This document shows, piece after piece, positions 50,019-62,752 of a stretch of 64,000 nt of DNA; the stretch's first letter is position 1; each line of letters opens with the position of its first letter. The stretch lies in NCBI GenBank assembly GCA_003255065.1, contig QAOA01006992.1:213015-277014 (forward strand), given 5' to 3'. The notes below the pieces were generated by a model. It searched no databases. It worked only from the letters and a program-made list of their open reading frames with translations, and was not told the DNA's origin. The translations under genes and the position numbers were made by a program. This DNA comes from Cercis canadensis (lineage: Eukaryota; Streptophyta; Magnoliopsida; Fabales; Fabaceae).

Positions 50019-53000
50019 TTAAACTTCTATATCTAAATCTTTGAAATTCATGCAGTTACAGAGTCTGCTCCAAAAGCCCCTAGATGTTAGCGGTGCTTGC
50101 TCAAGCGGGTCCTTAAAGTTTGCTTTCTCACTTAATTCTTCAAATGAATCAACAAGGTTTTGGAGCCTTGCCACAAATTCAATCAGAAGGGATGTAAATG
50201 TTGCTAGAGATAGTGAACTAGCACTTTCATAAGTTTTTGATTCTTCCTCGTTTGTCTCTTTCAATGAATCTGCTTTAAAGGAAATACGTGCTGGCCAAGA
50301 TATCTGTTTCCTGAACATGTTTTCTGAGGTAACGGATTTAGGCACGGTAGGGTTAACATCAGGAGTAAGGTGGCCATCCCAACTTTTTGGAACTTGAACT
50401 GATCGCAGATCAAGTACAGCTTCACTAAGGGACTTGTACCCCAGAAATTTTCTATCTTCATCCAAGTTCAAGTGGTCTTGGGGTTCATCCTCCTCTCTGT
50501 GTCGGTTTCCAATTTCCCAGCTCTCTGAATTGACAAGAAGGTATGATTTTTTGTCAATTTTCTGTTGCAATTCTTCTGCCGCCTCATGTACTTCATAAAG
50601 AATGTCTATCTGACCTAATTTCTCCATCTTTTTAACCTTGTCTCCAAGCTCACGTAACACTTTGGCCGCTTCGTAACCTACCCTCTGAAGCTCACTACGG
50701 AAAACTTGTCTTTTTTCAGCTGGTGCCTATATATCAAAAATGAAGTTCAGTGCATACCTCAACTGGGGTGACCAAACCACAATTAAGATTCTAGTTGCCG
50801 CACGTGATAAAGGATCCAAAACATTACAAGTAGAAGCAAGAATTCACAATGATCTCTCTATCTCCCTATCCCATGCAGAGGGCAGTGCTCGTAGAAGTGG
50901 GAAATGGAAGAGCATAAACCCCAAACAATGAGATAAAGAAGTCAATATATAAATTTCACATGTGGTCCAAAGATGTTGCTCGGGTCATTATCATAAAGAA
51001 AATATTTTAAAAAGATAAGCACCAGAAAAGATTGTGGTGTATCTGATTGTGATGCTAGATGAAGCCCTAAAACCTTTTGCACTGTGAAATTAACAGAAGA
51101 TATGTTGCCACAATAACAAAATGAAAAACCTAGATAGTGGGAAGAAAAATCTGCAATGACAGATCTCTACAAGATCCATTAGAGATAAACCATGACCTAA
51201 AACATCAAATAAATACCCAACATAACAAGCAATATTAAAGAATTTAAAATGAATATTGAGAGGCTTTCTATTAACAATAGCTTTAGAGAAAAGTTTTCAG
51301 ATGAGAAGTACCTGTATTTCAGAAAGTATACATCCATGCAAAGCCATGATCATGAATGCACAATGCCTTAGTGACCCACTTACTTTTACATAGTTCTTCC
51401 ATGGATATTTAAGCATTTTGTAATGACCATGAGGTGGCTCCCAGACAGCAAATCCCATCTTCAATCAATAGTATGTAAATACGTCAGAAAGATGGGGAAA
51501 TATTTATTGATGAACTGGACAGAAAATTGAAGCAATTAATACCAATGCATCCTCTTGGCTTATAGATTCAACAGCTGATCTGTAGCCACTGTAAACTGGG
51601 TCATCAGCAGCAGCCTGGTAAGTAAGAATTTTCGAAGGCACTCTCTCATATTCAATACAATTAAGGTAGTTATTCACAACACCTGAAAAGAAGCTCAATA
51701 AAATTATTCAAGCAAGAATATGAGATTAGAAGAGCAAATATATAAGGTAGTATTTATAAGTGGAACGTGATAAGACAACCTTCCAAAGAAGTTGCAACAC
51801 CCTTAAAATTTTTGGCCACCAGATTATGTAGATCCTCGCCAGCCCAGATGGGATATATACACATATTTACTACCAAAGCAACACCAGCACCAAGTACAAT
51901 GAGCAAAAATCTATTTACAGCTGTTTGAACAAATTCCCTTGTTCGATACCCAGATACTGTAATGAAGCAATATGTGATCAGGAACACACGGAACCCATAT
52001 TCATACGCCTTCAATGTCGGGTATAGTTTTGCATAAGTGGTACAAAATCCTAGCAATCATGTAGCTTGTCAGAAAACCATGCATAACCCAGAAAATAAGA
52101 GGACAGCAAGAATCTTGACCAACAAGATAAGAAACAAAAGTGCTTGGACAATCATACCTACAATGAAGATGCTGATTATAATTATAACTTCTTCCCATTC
52201 ATCTCCAGCTAATGGTGATAATGCTGCCACTCCCAGAGCTAGTCCCCCAGCGGATAAAGTCCCCAGTCCTCTGTTAAACCCTTTGCTAAGAGTTGCCCCT
52301 GCAGAAGTGCATTGTGACTAATTATAAATAAGTGAAAGGCAGAAAGTTCCAATAAAAAGCATGACTGCCATGAAAACTGGAGTCTACAAATGTAGGGTCC
52401 TTAAATCAGGGATTTATTAGAATCAAGAAATGCTGCAACCAAGTACGAGATGAAATTAAAGAAAAAAAATTACATAATCGATAAAGGCCAAATGCTTGTT
52501 ACTTCAAGTTGTACGCATGAGGACAAAGAGAGACAATTAAAACTGTGGAACATGCAGCAAATAAAAAAATGATAGCCTGTGGTTTTATCATAAAGAAGAA
52601 GAAGAAACTGAATTAAGTTGAGTTGCAGAAATCCTATCAGCTAGACCAAAAAGTCTCGTGGACACTTGTTTTGACTTGGAGCCGCTCTGATAAAATAATT
52701 AATTTTCCTGGTCTACCCTTTCCCCATCGAACCACCAAATTTTTCCATTAAAATAAAGCTGCATAATAATACCCTTTCCGATTCAAGTGAAAACGGGTCT
52801 CACTCACTTTCCTTTAAGTTCATATACCTTCAGGTGGAATTAGATATATTAAACCCACTATCAATAGTAATACAATATCAAATACCAAGTTATATTACCC
52901 ATGTATAAATGCAAATTATATATGCACGTGAAGAAAATTAAAAGTAGCGTCCACGAATAATGAATTGAACCCCCATAAAAAGAAATGTTAAAAAAAACGC

Positions 53001-53412
53001 ATTTTGAGGAGAAAATCACCGTACCTATGCTGAACTCAAACACCACCACAACGGTGAGTATAGCCCAAACGGAGTAGCGCCCCAAATCCTTGAAGGGTTC
53101 TTTCAGGAAAATGAGCAAGGAAAGGAGCATCAAAGCAAGACCCATTTTTGCAGAGAAGATAATCTTCCTGGGATCAGAGCGACCCATCTTCCATGCCTCA
53201 TAAGCAACCCGCTGCAGCTTCTTCCACCTGTTGATAATCCCATCGGAGCAACCTCGGTACGAGCAACAACGCCTTGTTTGCTGTTCCTCCTCGCAAAAAT
53301 CCGGGATATTGATGCCTATCTGCGAATACCCACCCTTCATGGACAGAAGCCTCTCCCTCTTCTCCGCGAAATTGTGCCTGAACGACCCAAGTTTGACAAA
53401 TTTCTGATCCAT
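50019..53412 (-). CDS. ALMT: Aluminium-activated malate transporter family channel (ALMT9-like), six exons
   Basis: Exons from the 5' end: 53412-53025, 52298-52158, 52049-51780, 51682-51543, 51458-51312, 50726-50019, giving 597 residues (Arabidopsis ALMT9 is about 598). An N-terminal cytosolic stretch leads into about six membrane segments: [77 protein letters not shown] and [15 protein letters not shown]. These are followed by the conserved [12 protein letters not shown] and the WEP motif (FAVWEPPHG), then a long soluble C-terminal helical domain. Family members are anion channels for malate and chloride. The length, the KLxxF-like start and the overall fit suggest the vacuolar or guard-cell clade (ALMT4/9/12) and not the root Al-resistance clade. 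The start is the ATG at 53412; the frame upstream has only GTG. Confidence 0.93.
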
Positions 53413-55448
53413 TTTTACCACAGAAATTTATATGAGCACGCTAAGGTTGAAAAATCTGCAAACTGTAACTCAACAATTGAACTGAAGAATCACTCTTGGT
53501 AATCACGCAAGAGCACTGTTACTGAGGATGGAGGAGGAGAAGTAGCGGGAGCACCGTACTGTGGACCTGAGGTAATTGTAGTCAAAATGGAGAGAGAAAA
53601 AACGACGCCGTCTATGTCGGCTCATGTGATCGATGCGACGGCAACGGGAATTCCTGTCCGAACGCTTTTTATCCTTATTTCTAAGAAAATAAATTAAAAG
53701 CAAAAGCTTCCAAAGAGATTGAGATGCAGATCTCAGACCATTCAAAGTACGACACGTAGAGAGATGACGTGCATGGCATACCCAAATCTTGCACACACGA
53801 TGCAAATATCATAACATTAGGGATTAGGCAGAGAGAGCATAAATTTGTTTAGGACTTGCGAGGTTAACTGATTAGGTTACTTCAAATACAAGACAGGTGC
53901 CATCTTAATTGATACTTACAAATTATTGAAGTATTACATATGGCCGACTCGATCTCATAGAAGACATCATTTTTTTTTTTTTGCCATGTTTAGATTTTTC
54001 CTCATCATAACTTATATACAATTTCTTTATAATTTGAATTATATTTTTCATTATGGATACTATTTTAAATATCATGTACTTTTAGAGTTATAGTTAAACT
54101 CACTTAATTTTTTTTTAAAAAATTGTCCAAATTCAACTTAGATATGTAATATGAGAAATTGTGAGTAAAATTATGGTGGATGTATTGTTTCTCATATAAA
54201 ATTTTATGAATTTATATTTTTAAAAGAATTAACAAGGGTGTTTCAAAGAGGATATTCGATGTTATTGAAATGCAAAAAATAAAATGGTATGGTCGTCTAC
54301 TTTTGCTGTCATTTTTTTCTCATATGGGCGGCTGAAATTCGCCCAAAATATATAGATGAAGGCATGCTTTTGCTTTCTTAATTTGCATAAATTGTTGGAA
54401 AGTCAGAGTCAGATTTGGCGATAGAAGCCCACATACTCTCTTCTTCTTACTTCTTAGATCTTGTTTGGTAAAAGATTGCTGATGATAAATGAATCCCTGT
54501 TTTTAAAGGTTGTTGGGCTCTTATAAATCCTTGCATTTTAACTCTAGTATAATACTTTTTGTTTTGTTTCCCCCCTTATTATCTGTCCAATCCACATCAA
54601 CCGAATCACATAATGATATCATGGAATGTTATAAGCAATAAATAAATAAAAATGACAGTATTCCAAAGTCATAAGCTTATTTAAAATCAATGATAACTTA
54701 TTTTATATGTATACCTTTGGGGTAGGCCACCGTAATATTCTGCTATAACTGGTGCATGACCTGTCTCGGCCAAAGTAGCATTATTATTTAAGCCTTCTTT
54801 TCATGAAATTTATGATTTAGTGTTGACATGTTGTATTGTTATTAAGGAAGTTTTACTCCATAGTAATCTCGATTTAAGCGGCCAGGTTAATAAAGATTTT
54901 TCTTTTCACAACACGAAAAAGAAAAGTAACGTCATTATTATTTGATTTTCTTTAATTATTCACACTCCTTTTTTTTATTCTACACCTTTTGTTTAAACTT
55001 CCCATCCAATAGTAAATCTAAAGCATGATAAAGACACGTTGTTATTGTCTATATTCTATAATGAAGGAAACCAACAGATGAAAAGTAAATAGGAACATGG
55101 GATGCATAATTGGATTTGGAAGGGATATTTGATTTTCTTAATTTCATACGCTGAAACACATGTTTGTCCTATTGTCCTTTTCTTTTTTCCTCATATGTAG
55201 AAACTCTTTGTCCTCTCCCAAACTTTCACGTCACATGAAATTTTCTTTTGGTTATATGCAAGTTGGCAACTGAACCTTAATTCAAGAGTATACACATATT
55301 AATAAGAAGACTTCTCATTCGTCTTCAAGGAACATCTATGTAGTTACATCAAGTACTTTATTGTAGAGAACTATGTTTAAATTATATTAAGTACTTGTGA
55401 AATCAGATAAGCTTACCCCTTTTTGTAGCCTATAATGAAAGGGGGGGG
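53413..55448. other. Intergenic, ALMT promoter side
   Basis: AT-rich spacer with no supported gene. A G run at 55441-55448 is where the second copia element inserted. Confidence 0.5.
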
Positions 55449-56027
55449 TGTTGAGTAAAATTTAGAGTATGCAACTCTAAACTTACTAATGTTGGACCCA
55501 AACAAGTAAACAAATTACTTGTATTATACCCACAATACAAGACACTACAACACTTTGCAAGGACCACTCACAATTTGAAGAGAAATACAACACTCAAAGG
55601 AAAGCTCACAACTCAAGACACCACTCTCATGTAAAGAGATGCTTCACTTTCTCTTACACACAAAACAAGCTTAGCTACTCCTATTTATAGGTGATGGAGG
55701 AGGTGGGAACTACTAGCCTAGACACATGTAGAATAAGCTACAAAGTTCTAGAATAAACTACAACATATCTCAAGGTTTCTAGAACCTTCTAGACAGCTCC
55801 AGAGTCTTCTAGGATTGTCTAGTTCCTTCATCCAGGTTCTAGGATGCTCTGGAATCTTCTAGAAGCTTCTTCATCCTTCCAGCACCTTCTAGGATGTTCT
55901 AGAATTTTCCAGCACCTTCTAGCTTATGCTAGTTTACTCTAGAACATTCTAGAGTCTTCTAGTCTACTCTAGTTATCTCTAAAATTTTCTAGAATGGAGA
56001 AGACAATGCTGCATACCTTCTTTAACA
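55449..56027 (-). repeat. 3' LTR of the heat-shock-element-rich copia
   Basis: 579 bp. Carries many TTCTAG and TTCTAGAA words between about 55745 and 55995, and a TATTTATA (TATAAATA on the element strand) at 55682-55689. Confidence 0.92.
55852..55869 (-). promoter_or_regulatory. Four-unit heat shock element in the copia 3' LTR
   Basis: GAATCTTCTAGAAGCTTC: four alternating units at exact 2-bp spacing, with several TTCTAGAA words nearby. The corresponding place in the other LTR is changed by the 120-bp indel, which happens to leave a five-unit array there. Confidence 0.72.
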
Positions 56028-59000
56028 CTCCCCCTCAGCACTGACTTCTCCAAAGCGGATTGTCATGCCAAGTCGTTCACGAAGCTCTAAGAACTTAGAA
56101 GAATTTAAGCTTTTCGTGAATATGTCTGCAACTTGGTCTCCTGTTTTGATCGTCTTCATTTCTATTTCTCCATTTAGCACCTTCTCCCTCACGAAGTGAT
56201 GATGGACTTCCACATGCTTAGTTCTTGCATGGAAGACCGGATTCTCCGCTAAACGAATTGCCGACTGATTGTCACAGTATAATGGGACTGCATAATCTAC
56301 TGGTTGATGTAGATTATTCATTAGCTGTATCAACCATGTACTCTCTTGAGCTGCCATTGCCGCTGCTCGATACTCAGCTTCAGTGGTTGATAATGATACT
56401 GTCGGCTGTCTTTTGCTACACCAAGAAATTGTTCCAGAACCAAGCTTAAACACATACCCAGTTGTTGATCTCCTGGTGTCGTGATCTCCTGCATAGTCAG
56501 CATCGCAGTAGCCAACTAACTTGCAGTCTCCACCTTTCTTGTACAAAAGACCATAGTCAATTGTACTCTTCACATATCTCAGTATTCGTCGAACTGCTTC
56601 CAAATGAGGCTTCTTTGGATTTTGCATGTATCGACTCATCACGTTGACTGCATAAGAAATGTCAAGTCGAGTCAAGGTTAAGTAGATTAGGCTGCCTACC
56701 AATTTTCGATACATTGTCGCATCTTCCAATTCTTTTCCTTTATGTGCACACATTTTGGCATTTGGTTCCATCGGCATTGAAATCGGCTTGCATTCAAGCA
56801 TTCCGAACCTCTTCAGCAAATCTTTGGAATATTTCTGCTGACAAAGAAATATTCCTTCTTGTGTGCGATCAACCTCTAGACCAAGGAAGTGCTTGAGCTG
56901 TCCAAGTTCCTTCATCTGGAAACGGACTGATAAATTCTCCTTCGTCCGAAGAATTTCTGCCTCATCATCACCGGTTATGATTAAATCATCCACGTACACT
57001 AGCACGATAGCTAGCTTTCCTCCATTGGCTTTGACAAACAAGCTGGAATCTGCATGTGTTACTGAATAACCACTTTGTGTTAGAAATTCAGCAATCTTAC
57101 CATACCACGCCCTGGGTGCTTGTTTCAATCCATAAAGTGCTTTTCGCAGCTTACACACGTATTCAGGATGATCTTGTCTCTGAAAACCCATTGGTTGGAT
57201 CATGTAGATCTCCCGATCCAGCTCTCCATGAAGAAAAGCATTCTTCACATCCATCTGCCACAAATTCCAGTCTTTGTTGGCTGCAAGTGCAAGTAGGACT
57301 CGTACAGTTGTAAGTTTCGCCACTGGACTAAACGTTTCATCATAGTCTAGTCCGTACTGTTGAGAGAAACCACGAGCTACCAATCGTGCCTTGTACCTCT
57401 CAATTGACCAATCTGGACGACGCTTTATCTTGTAAACCCACTTACAAGATATGGGTTTCACATCTCCTGGCTTTGGCACCAGATCCCAAGTCTGATTTTG
57501 CTGAAGTGCATCGATCTCTTCTTTCATAGCTGTCATCCACTCAGAACTTTGCGATGCTTCTTCAAATGTCTCAGGTTCTATTATAGTTGCTTCTTCAACT
57601 ATGGCTGCATTGGCGTATTTGGGATTTGGCCTTCGTGTTCTTGTTGACTTTCGGAGTTGAGATTGTGGAGTTGATTCTTTTGTTTCAATAGGCCCACCTT
57701 CTTCATTTGGTTGTTGATATACGCCAGTTTGCCAAGGATTCTGAGTCACTCTTTGTTCGACATCATCGTTGCTTGGATCTCCTGATTCATCTGAACTTGG
57801 TTGAAGTTGAACAGTATGCTCCCCCATATTTTGTTGCAGCTTGTCTCCAAATTCTCTCGAGTCTGGCAACACTTCCTTCTCTGAGGACCACCAAGAAGAT
57901 GTTTCATCAAATACCACATTTCTTGAAGTGTAGCATCTTCCACTTGTCGGATCGCAACATTTCCACCCTTTTCTCTGGCTGTCGTATCCCACAAAGATAC
58001 ATCTAACAGCTTTCTTGTCAAACTTGCTCCGCAAATGATCAGGAACAAATACATAACATACACAGCCAAATACTCGAAGGTAGCTGACTGTAGGTTTCAT
58101 GTTCCATAGTTTCTCAAAGGGTGAAAGAAATCCTAACCTTGGTTGAGGAAGTCTGTTGATCACAAAGGCTGCAGTCCTCATTGCTTCAGCCCAAAACCTT
58201 CCAGGTACATTCTTTCCATGTAGCATACTCCGACAAATTTCTGCAAGATGCCGGTTCTTTCTCTCCGCTACACCATTCTGTTGTGGCGTGTTGGCACAAA
58301 TGTACTGATGACGTATTCGGCATTCCTTTAGGTATTGAGAAAACTCACTTGAGCTATATTCTCCCCCGTTGTCTGTACGCAAGCAATGAATCTTCTTTCC
58401 TACTTCTCCTTCAGTAGACTCTTTGAACTCTTTAAACTTTGAGAATGTGTCAGATTTTTCTTTCATAAAGAAAACCCACACATACCTTGAGAAGTCATCA
58501 ATGAATGTCACCATGTACCGCATACCGCCAACTGATGGTTGCTTAACAGGCCCGAATACATCAGAGTGAACTAACTCCAATGGTTCTTTTACTTTAAACT
58601 TCGATTCCTCATATGGCAATTGGTGGGCTTTACCATACTGGCATCCTGCATAGACTGTGTCTGTTCGCACGTCTAGTTGAGGAAGCCCTTTAAGCATCGA
58701 CTTCTTCGCCATCACACTTAGCTTGGAATAGCTAACGTGACCAAACCGCATGTGCCATAAATCTGCTGTCTCATTTTTTCTTGTTCTTTCTACATATGCG
58801 GATTCTGCTGACATCACGTAAACTGATTCCAATCGCCGCCCCTCCATTGTCGGTGTTTCTGAGATTTTGAGGTCACGATACACCTTCACATCTCGGGGAC
58901 CGAACAAGACATAATGGCCTGATGATGTCAATTGAGCCACAGATAGCAAGTTTTTCTTCATTCCTGGGACATGATAAACATCTTGAAGTGGCACCTGATT

Positions 59001-60253
59001 AGAATTATATCGAGGCGAAACTATGGTCTTACCGATGTGAGCTATTGGCAACCTTGAGTTGTCGGCTGTCACCACCACACGATTTCCTTTATACTCAGAC
59101 AAGTTTTGCAACTTCTGTTTATCACCTGTCATATGATTTGAGCAGCCCGAATCTACGATCCAGTCATTCTTGTAGTCAATCTGTTCTGGTGTTGTTACCG
59201 TGAGAGCTAATTCTTCTTCCTTTGTAGCGAGCAATGCTTCGGCATCCCAACCATCTTCGCTATTCTCCTTAGTAGCAGTATTACTTTTTACAGGCTTTTT
59301 CTTGCTCCAACAATCTTTCGCAATGTGGCCTATCTTCCCACAGTTATAACACTCACCATCGAACTTTCTACTATTACCATGATTCTTCGAAGCTCCCCCT
59401 GGATGAGAGCCTCCCTTTCCTTGGTAAGTTTTTACCTTGTCACCATCCTTTTTAGATCCACCTCCAGTGTGCCGCTTAGAACTGGCTCTATTTTTGTTGG
59501 TGTAGAGCGCTTCCTCTTCACCCTTCAGCGAGACTCCTCCCATTTGCTTGGCCATAGCTTCTTGACCTACAAGCAAATTTTCGAACTCAACAAGCGATGG
59601 TTGTGTCAGCCATCCTTGTATAGCGGCAACGAACCCTCGATATTCAGGTCTTAAACCATGGATAATTATTCTCTTTATATTGGTTTCCCCAATAGGAGCT
59701 GTTGGATCTAACTCTGAAATTTTGCGGCATATCGACTTCACCTTGTGAAAATACTGGGCAATCGTCATGTCACGTTGCGCCATCGATAGCAGCTCGTTCT
59801 CGAGAAGTTACAGTCTTGTATCATTCTTCTTTGAAAAGAGTGTAACAAAAGTGTCCCATGCTTCCTTTGGTGTTTTGGCATCCCAAATGTGCTCCAACAT
59901 TTCTTCTTCAATTGTGGTCTTTAAAGCAAACATTGCTTTGCCTGCTTTAATTTTCCACTTTCGCAAGACGCCATTGGCATCTTCTGCCGCCAGTTGTGTA
60001 ACTTCACCACCACCGACAACCTCCCAAAGGTCCTGACCTTGTAGGTAAGACTCCATACATGTTGCCCACGTGTTGTAGTTTTTGTTGTTGAGCTTCTTGA
60101 TTCCTCCAACTACTTGAAGGTCACCCATCGTGCCGGCAAGACTTCGACTATACCAAACAAGCTTGACTATCAAACTTGCAAAGTACCAAACTCCTCACGA
60201 CTCAAGATAGCTCCACCAAGAACGATCCCTGACCGTCCCGCTCTGATACCAAT

Positions 60254-60711
60254 TCTTGAGTAAAATTTAGAGTATGCAACTCTAAACTTACTAATGTTGG
60301 ACCCAAACAAGTAAACAAATTACTTGTATTATACCCACAATACAAGACACTACAACACTTTGCAAGGACCACTCACAATTTGAAGAGAAATACAACACTC
60401 AAAGGAAAGCTCACAACTCAAGACACCACTCTCATGTAAAGAGATGCTTCACTTTCTCTTACACACAAAACAAGCTTAGCTACTCCTATTTATAGGTGAT
60501 GGAGGAGGTGGGAACTACTAGCCTAGACACATGTAGAATAAGCTACAAAGTTCTAGAATAAACTACAACATATCTCAAGGTTTCTAGAACCTTCTAGACA
60601 ACTCCAGAGTCTTCTAGGATTGTCTAGTTCCTTCATCCAGGTTCTAGGATGCTCTTGAATCTTCTAGAATTTTCTAGAATGGAGAAGACAATGCTGCATA
60701 CCTTCTTTAAC
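60254..60711 (-). repeat. 5' LTR of the heat-shock-element-rich copia
   Basis: 458 bp, lacking about 120 bp of TTCTAG-rich sequence present in the other LTR. It would carry the element's promoter, with TATAAATA (minus strand) at 60487-60494. Confidence 0.92.
60657..60679 (-). promoter_or_regulatory. Five-unit heat shock element in the copia 5' LTR
   Basis: Five alternating units with exact 2-bp spacing: GAA 60657, TTC 60662, GAA 60667, TTC 60672, GAA 60677. This is a perfect heat-shock-factor binding array, placed in U3 about 160-190 bp upstream of the TATA box (60487-60494) on the element strand. More half-perfect units (TTTCTAGAACCTTCTAGA near 60580-60598) lie between. Function is inferred from the motif only. 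Confidence 0.75.
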
Positions 60712-60841
60712 GGGGGGGGGGGGGAGAGTTAGCAGTTGTATATACTATAGAAACACAAACCATTCAGATAAGACAAAATCTGTGTAGAAAAATTAAATAT
60801 GTACATGATCCAATACGGGGCACTCGCTCTCCCTCTGCCCT

Positions 60842-61387
60842 TCAGGCAGAACGTGTTTCAATTTGGTTCTGGGTAGCTACAACAGTCCAATTGTTGGTAA
60901 TTGATTTCTGGTCGTCGTACTCAGCATTATTATTGCTGTTGTTGTTATCGTCGTTGTTGTTCATTTCTTGTATTTCCAATATCTCAACTCTGCGATTACT
61001 CTTCTTCTTTATCTTTATTGCCACGTCCTGTGGGATGAACCTGCCACACGCAATTACCCTGCTCTGCTTCTTCTCTATCATATTGGTCTCCACCTCTGGT
61101 TAAATGAATTAAAGGAATAAAGAAATAGTTGAGAATATTAGAGAAAGGAAGCCAGGGAAAGCTAAGTTGATGGGTTATATTCAAAACCATTAAAGGGGTT
61201 GCTTCTAACCTGGAATTTCAAGAAGGGCTCTCTTTACTTTTCTATAACAACCATTGCAGTCAATATTGATCCTCATCAACATGCAGAAGTACTGCCAATG
61301 AAAGGGGGAAAAAATGAGCCAAATGGTTTTAATGAATAGCTGCTGAACTTGATAAAGATGATGATTGGAACTTGCCTTCACTGTCAT
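60842..61387 (-). CDS. Small heavy-metal-associated (HMA) domain protein, HPP type
   Basis: Exons 61387-61376 (MTVK), 61291-61210 and 61095-60842, giving 115 residues. The first intron starts with GC (AAG|GCAAGT), an extended consensus typical of GC-AG introns. The HMA fold (about 5-72) contains the metal-binding CNGC (16-19) in RINIDCNGCYRKVKRALLEI, followed by EKKQSRVIACGRFIPQDVAI and KIKKKSNRRVEILEIQE. The tail is Asn/Asp-rich and ends without a CaaX box, so it belongs with the non-isoprenylated HPPs. Such proteins bind or chaperone Cu or Cd, or act as adaptors; the partner is unknown. A start at the internal Met8 or Met10 would avoid exon 1, but MTVKYFCM-type starts fit relatives I recall. 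It is head-to-head with the LTP gene about 370 bp away. Confidence 0.85.
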
Positions 61388-61758
61388 GAAATTGACACAG
61401 AGAGAGAGAGAGAGAGAGAACGAGCCCGAGATGCTTAAAAATCCCAAGTAGTGTAAATAAGCAAAAGATTTAAAAGTGGATTTTAAAAGGCAATGAAGCC
61501 ACTTTGAGAATCCAAAAGGGCTATAATGAGGTGGGGTTGCGTTGCCGTTTGTTAAGTTTGATTCTCCTTTTATTTGTAGAATCTGATTCTTTCAACCCCA
61601 AGGTATGCATATGCCAGAGGACGCCAATGTTAGCGTAGTTTGCCACATTATTCTTGAGTTGTTTGCGTTCTTTATGCATATGCCACCAACACAATGCGAG
61701 ACGAGAGGGCATACTTTCTTTATGGAAAAGACATCTGTCCTCGCTAACTTGTGGCTTG

Positions 61759-62752
61759 ATGAATAGATCCTTATTTCATGGCATTTTATTAATTTTGATC
61801 ACGCTTGTAGAACAATACATTGCTTTCCCTGCAATGTTTAATATGGAGCACGTGGAATAAGTGCATATGCCAAATGGATTTGCATTTTTTTTTTTTTCTT
61901 CAAGTGCATGACAATTTTCCTTGCGCACCATTTGTGCAGGGAACTGCTCCGTCTCCAGGGCAGACATGCTGTGACAAGCTCAATAAACTCTACAGCCAAG
62001 AGCCACACTGCCTTTGCCTCTTGCTCAATGTCACTAACATGAGCTCTTTCCCTATTAATAGGACGCTGCCTCTGCAGCTCCCATCTCTTTGCAACCTACA
62101 AGTTCGCATCTCTGCCTGTTCTGGTAATAAGTAGTAACACAACCTCTCATCTTAAACCAAGTCTACCAGTCTTATAATGCATATATTTCTTGTACTAAAA
62201 AGTAGGTTCCCTGCCAATCTTTGAAGTCTTCTGTTCATTCCTCTGGATATTTTCCCTAGTTGCACATGTTGCTAAAATACTAATAAGAATTATATAGAAA
62301 TGGCATACTTGTGGGTCTTTTTATTGCTTGCTATCGTTTGAATCATTGTCGCATTAATTTTGCATGCCTCCCATGTCACCAGCTTCTCAAGTTTCCTTCA
62401 GGAAAAAGGCCAACGCTACTGTTGCTGGTATACGATTTTCTCTCTTCTCCCATTATTTCGAGAAATTCCTTTAATTTCTATGGGTTATCTTTCATATTAA
62501 TTAGATGGAAGTCTAATTTCCTTATTAGTAATAATTTTCCTTGTCAAAGTTAGGGAATTCCAATCATGCTTTTTAACGGTGCATTCTTTTTCTTGGGATT
62601 TCAGCTTCTCCGGTAGTTTCAATGGTGCCAAAACCCAGCAGCATTATGGGATTGGCTTTGGAAGAAACAAAGCCATTAATTTGAAGGCAAGGGGTGATCT
62701 TGCTCCGCTGATGACTCTGGCGATTTTACTGCTCACATTAGTACCATGCTAA
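61759..62752 (+). pseudogene. GPI-anchored lipid-transfer-like protein, apparently damaged
   Basis: A signal peptide (MNRSLFHGILLILITLVEQY, ATG 61759) is followed by an eight-cysteine domain: CAPFVQGTAPSPGQTCCDKL, EPHCLCLLL, INRTLPLQLPSLCNLQVRIS, AC. Exons end or begin at 62123 (TTCTG|GTAATA), 62383-62427 (SQVSFRKKANATVA) and 62605 (CAG|CTTCTC, SPVVSMVPKPSSIMG). Three faults appear. The link from signal peptide to domain hits a stop (61852-61860 region). The first domain cysteine reads in frame only if a base is missing in ATGACAATTTTCC (about 61908-61920). The last exon leaves the frame that encodes GFGRNKAINLKARGD and a hydrophobic GPI tail (APLMTLAILLLTLVPC) at GGATTGGC (about 62649-62656). 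It is either a recent pseudogene or several base-call errors. Confidence 0.7.

Larger units (their letters stand above)
55449..60711 (-). mobile_element. Ty1/copia LTR element with heat-shock-element-rich LTRs
   Basis: A 5.3-kb element on the minus strand. The LTR at 55449-56027 (579 bp) is the 3' LTR and the one at 60254-60711 (458 bp) the 5' LTR. The primer-binding site is at about 60239-60250 (reverse of TGGTATCAGAGC), and a purine tract next to the 3' LTR reads CTGAGGGGGAG. It sits in a G run, so the 5-bp duplication (GGGGG) cannot be placed exactly. Parts: gag with a CCHC knuckle ([14 protein letters not shown]), protease, integrase, reverse transcriptase (YVDD) and RNase H, which is copia order. 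It is mostly whole, with about one break in the coding region. The LTRs differ by one indel of about 120 bp and a few substitutions, so it is young but older than the PP2AA intron copy. Confidence 0.93.
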
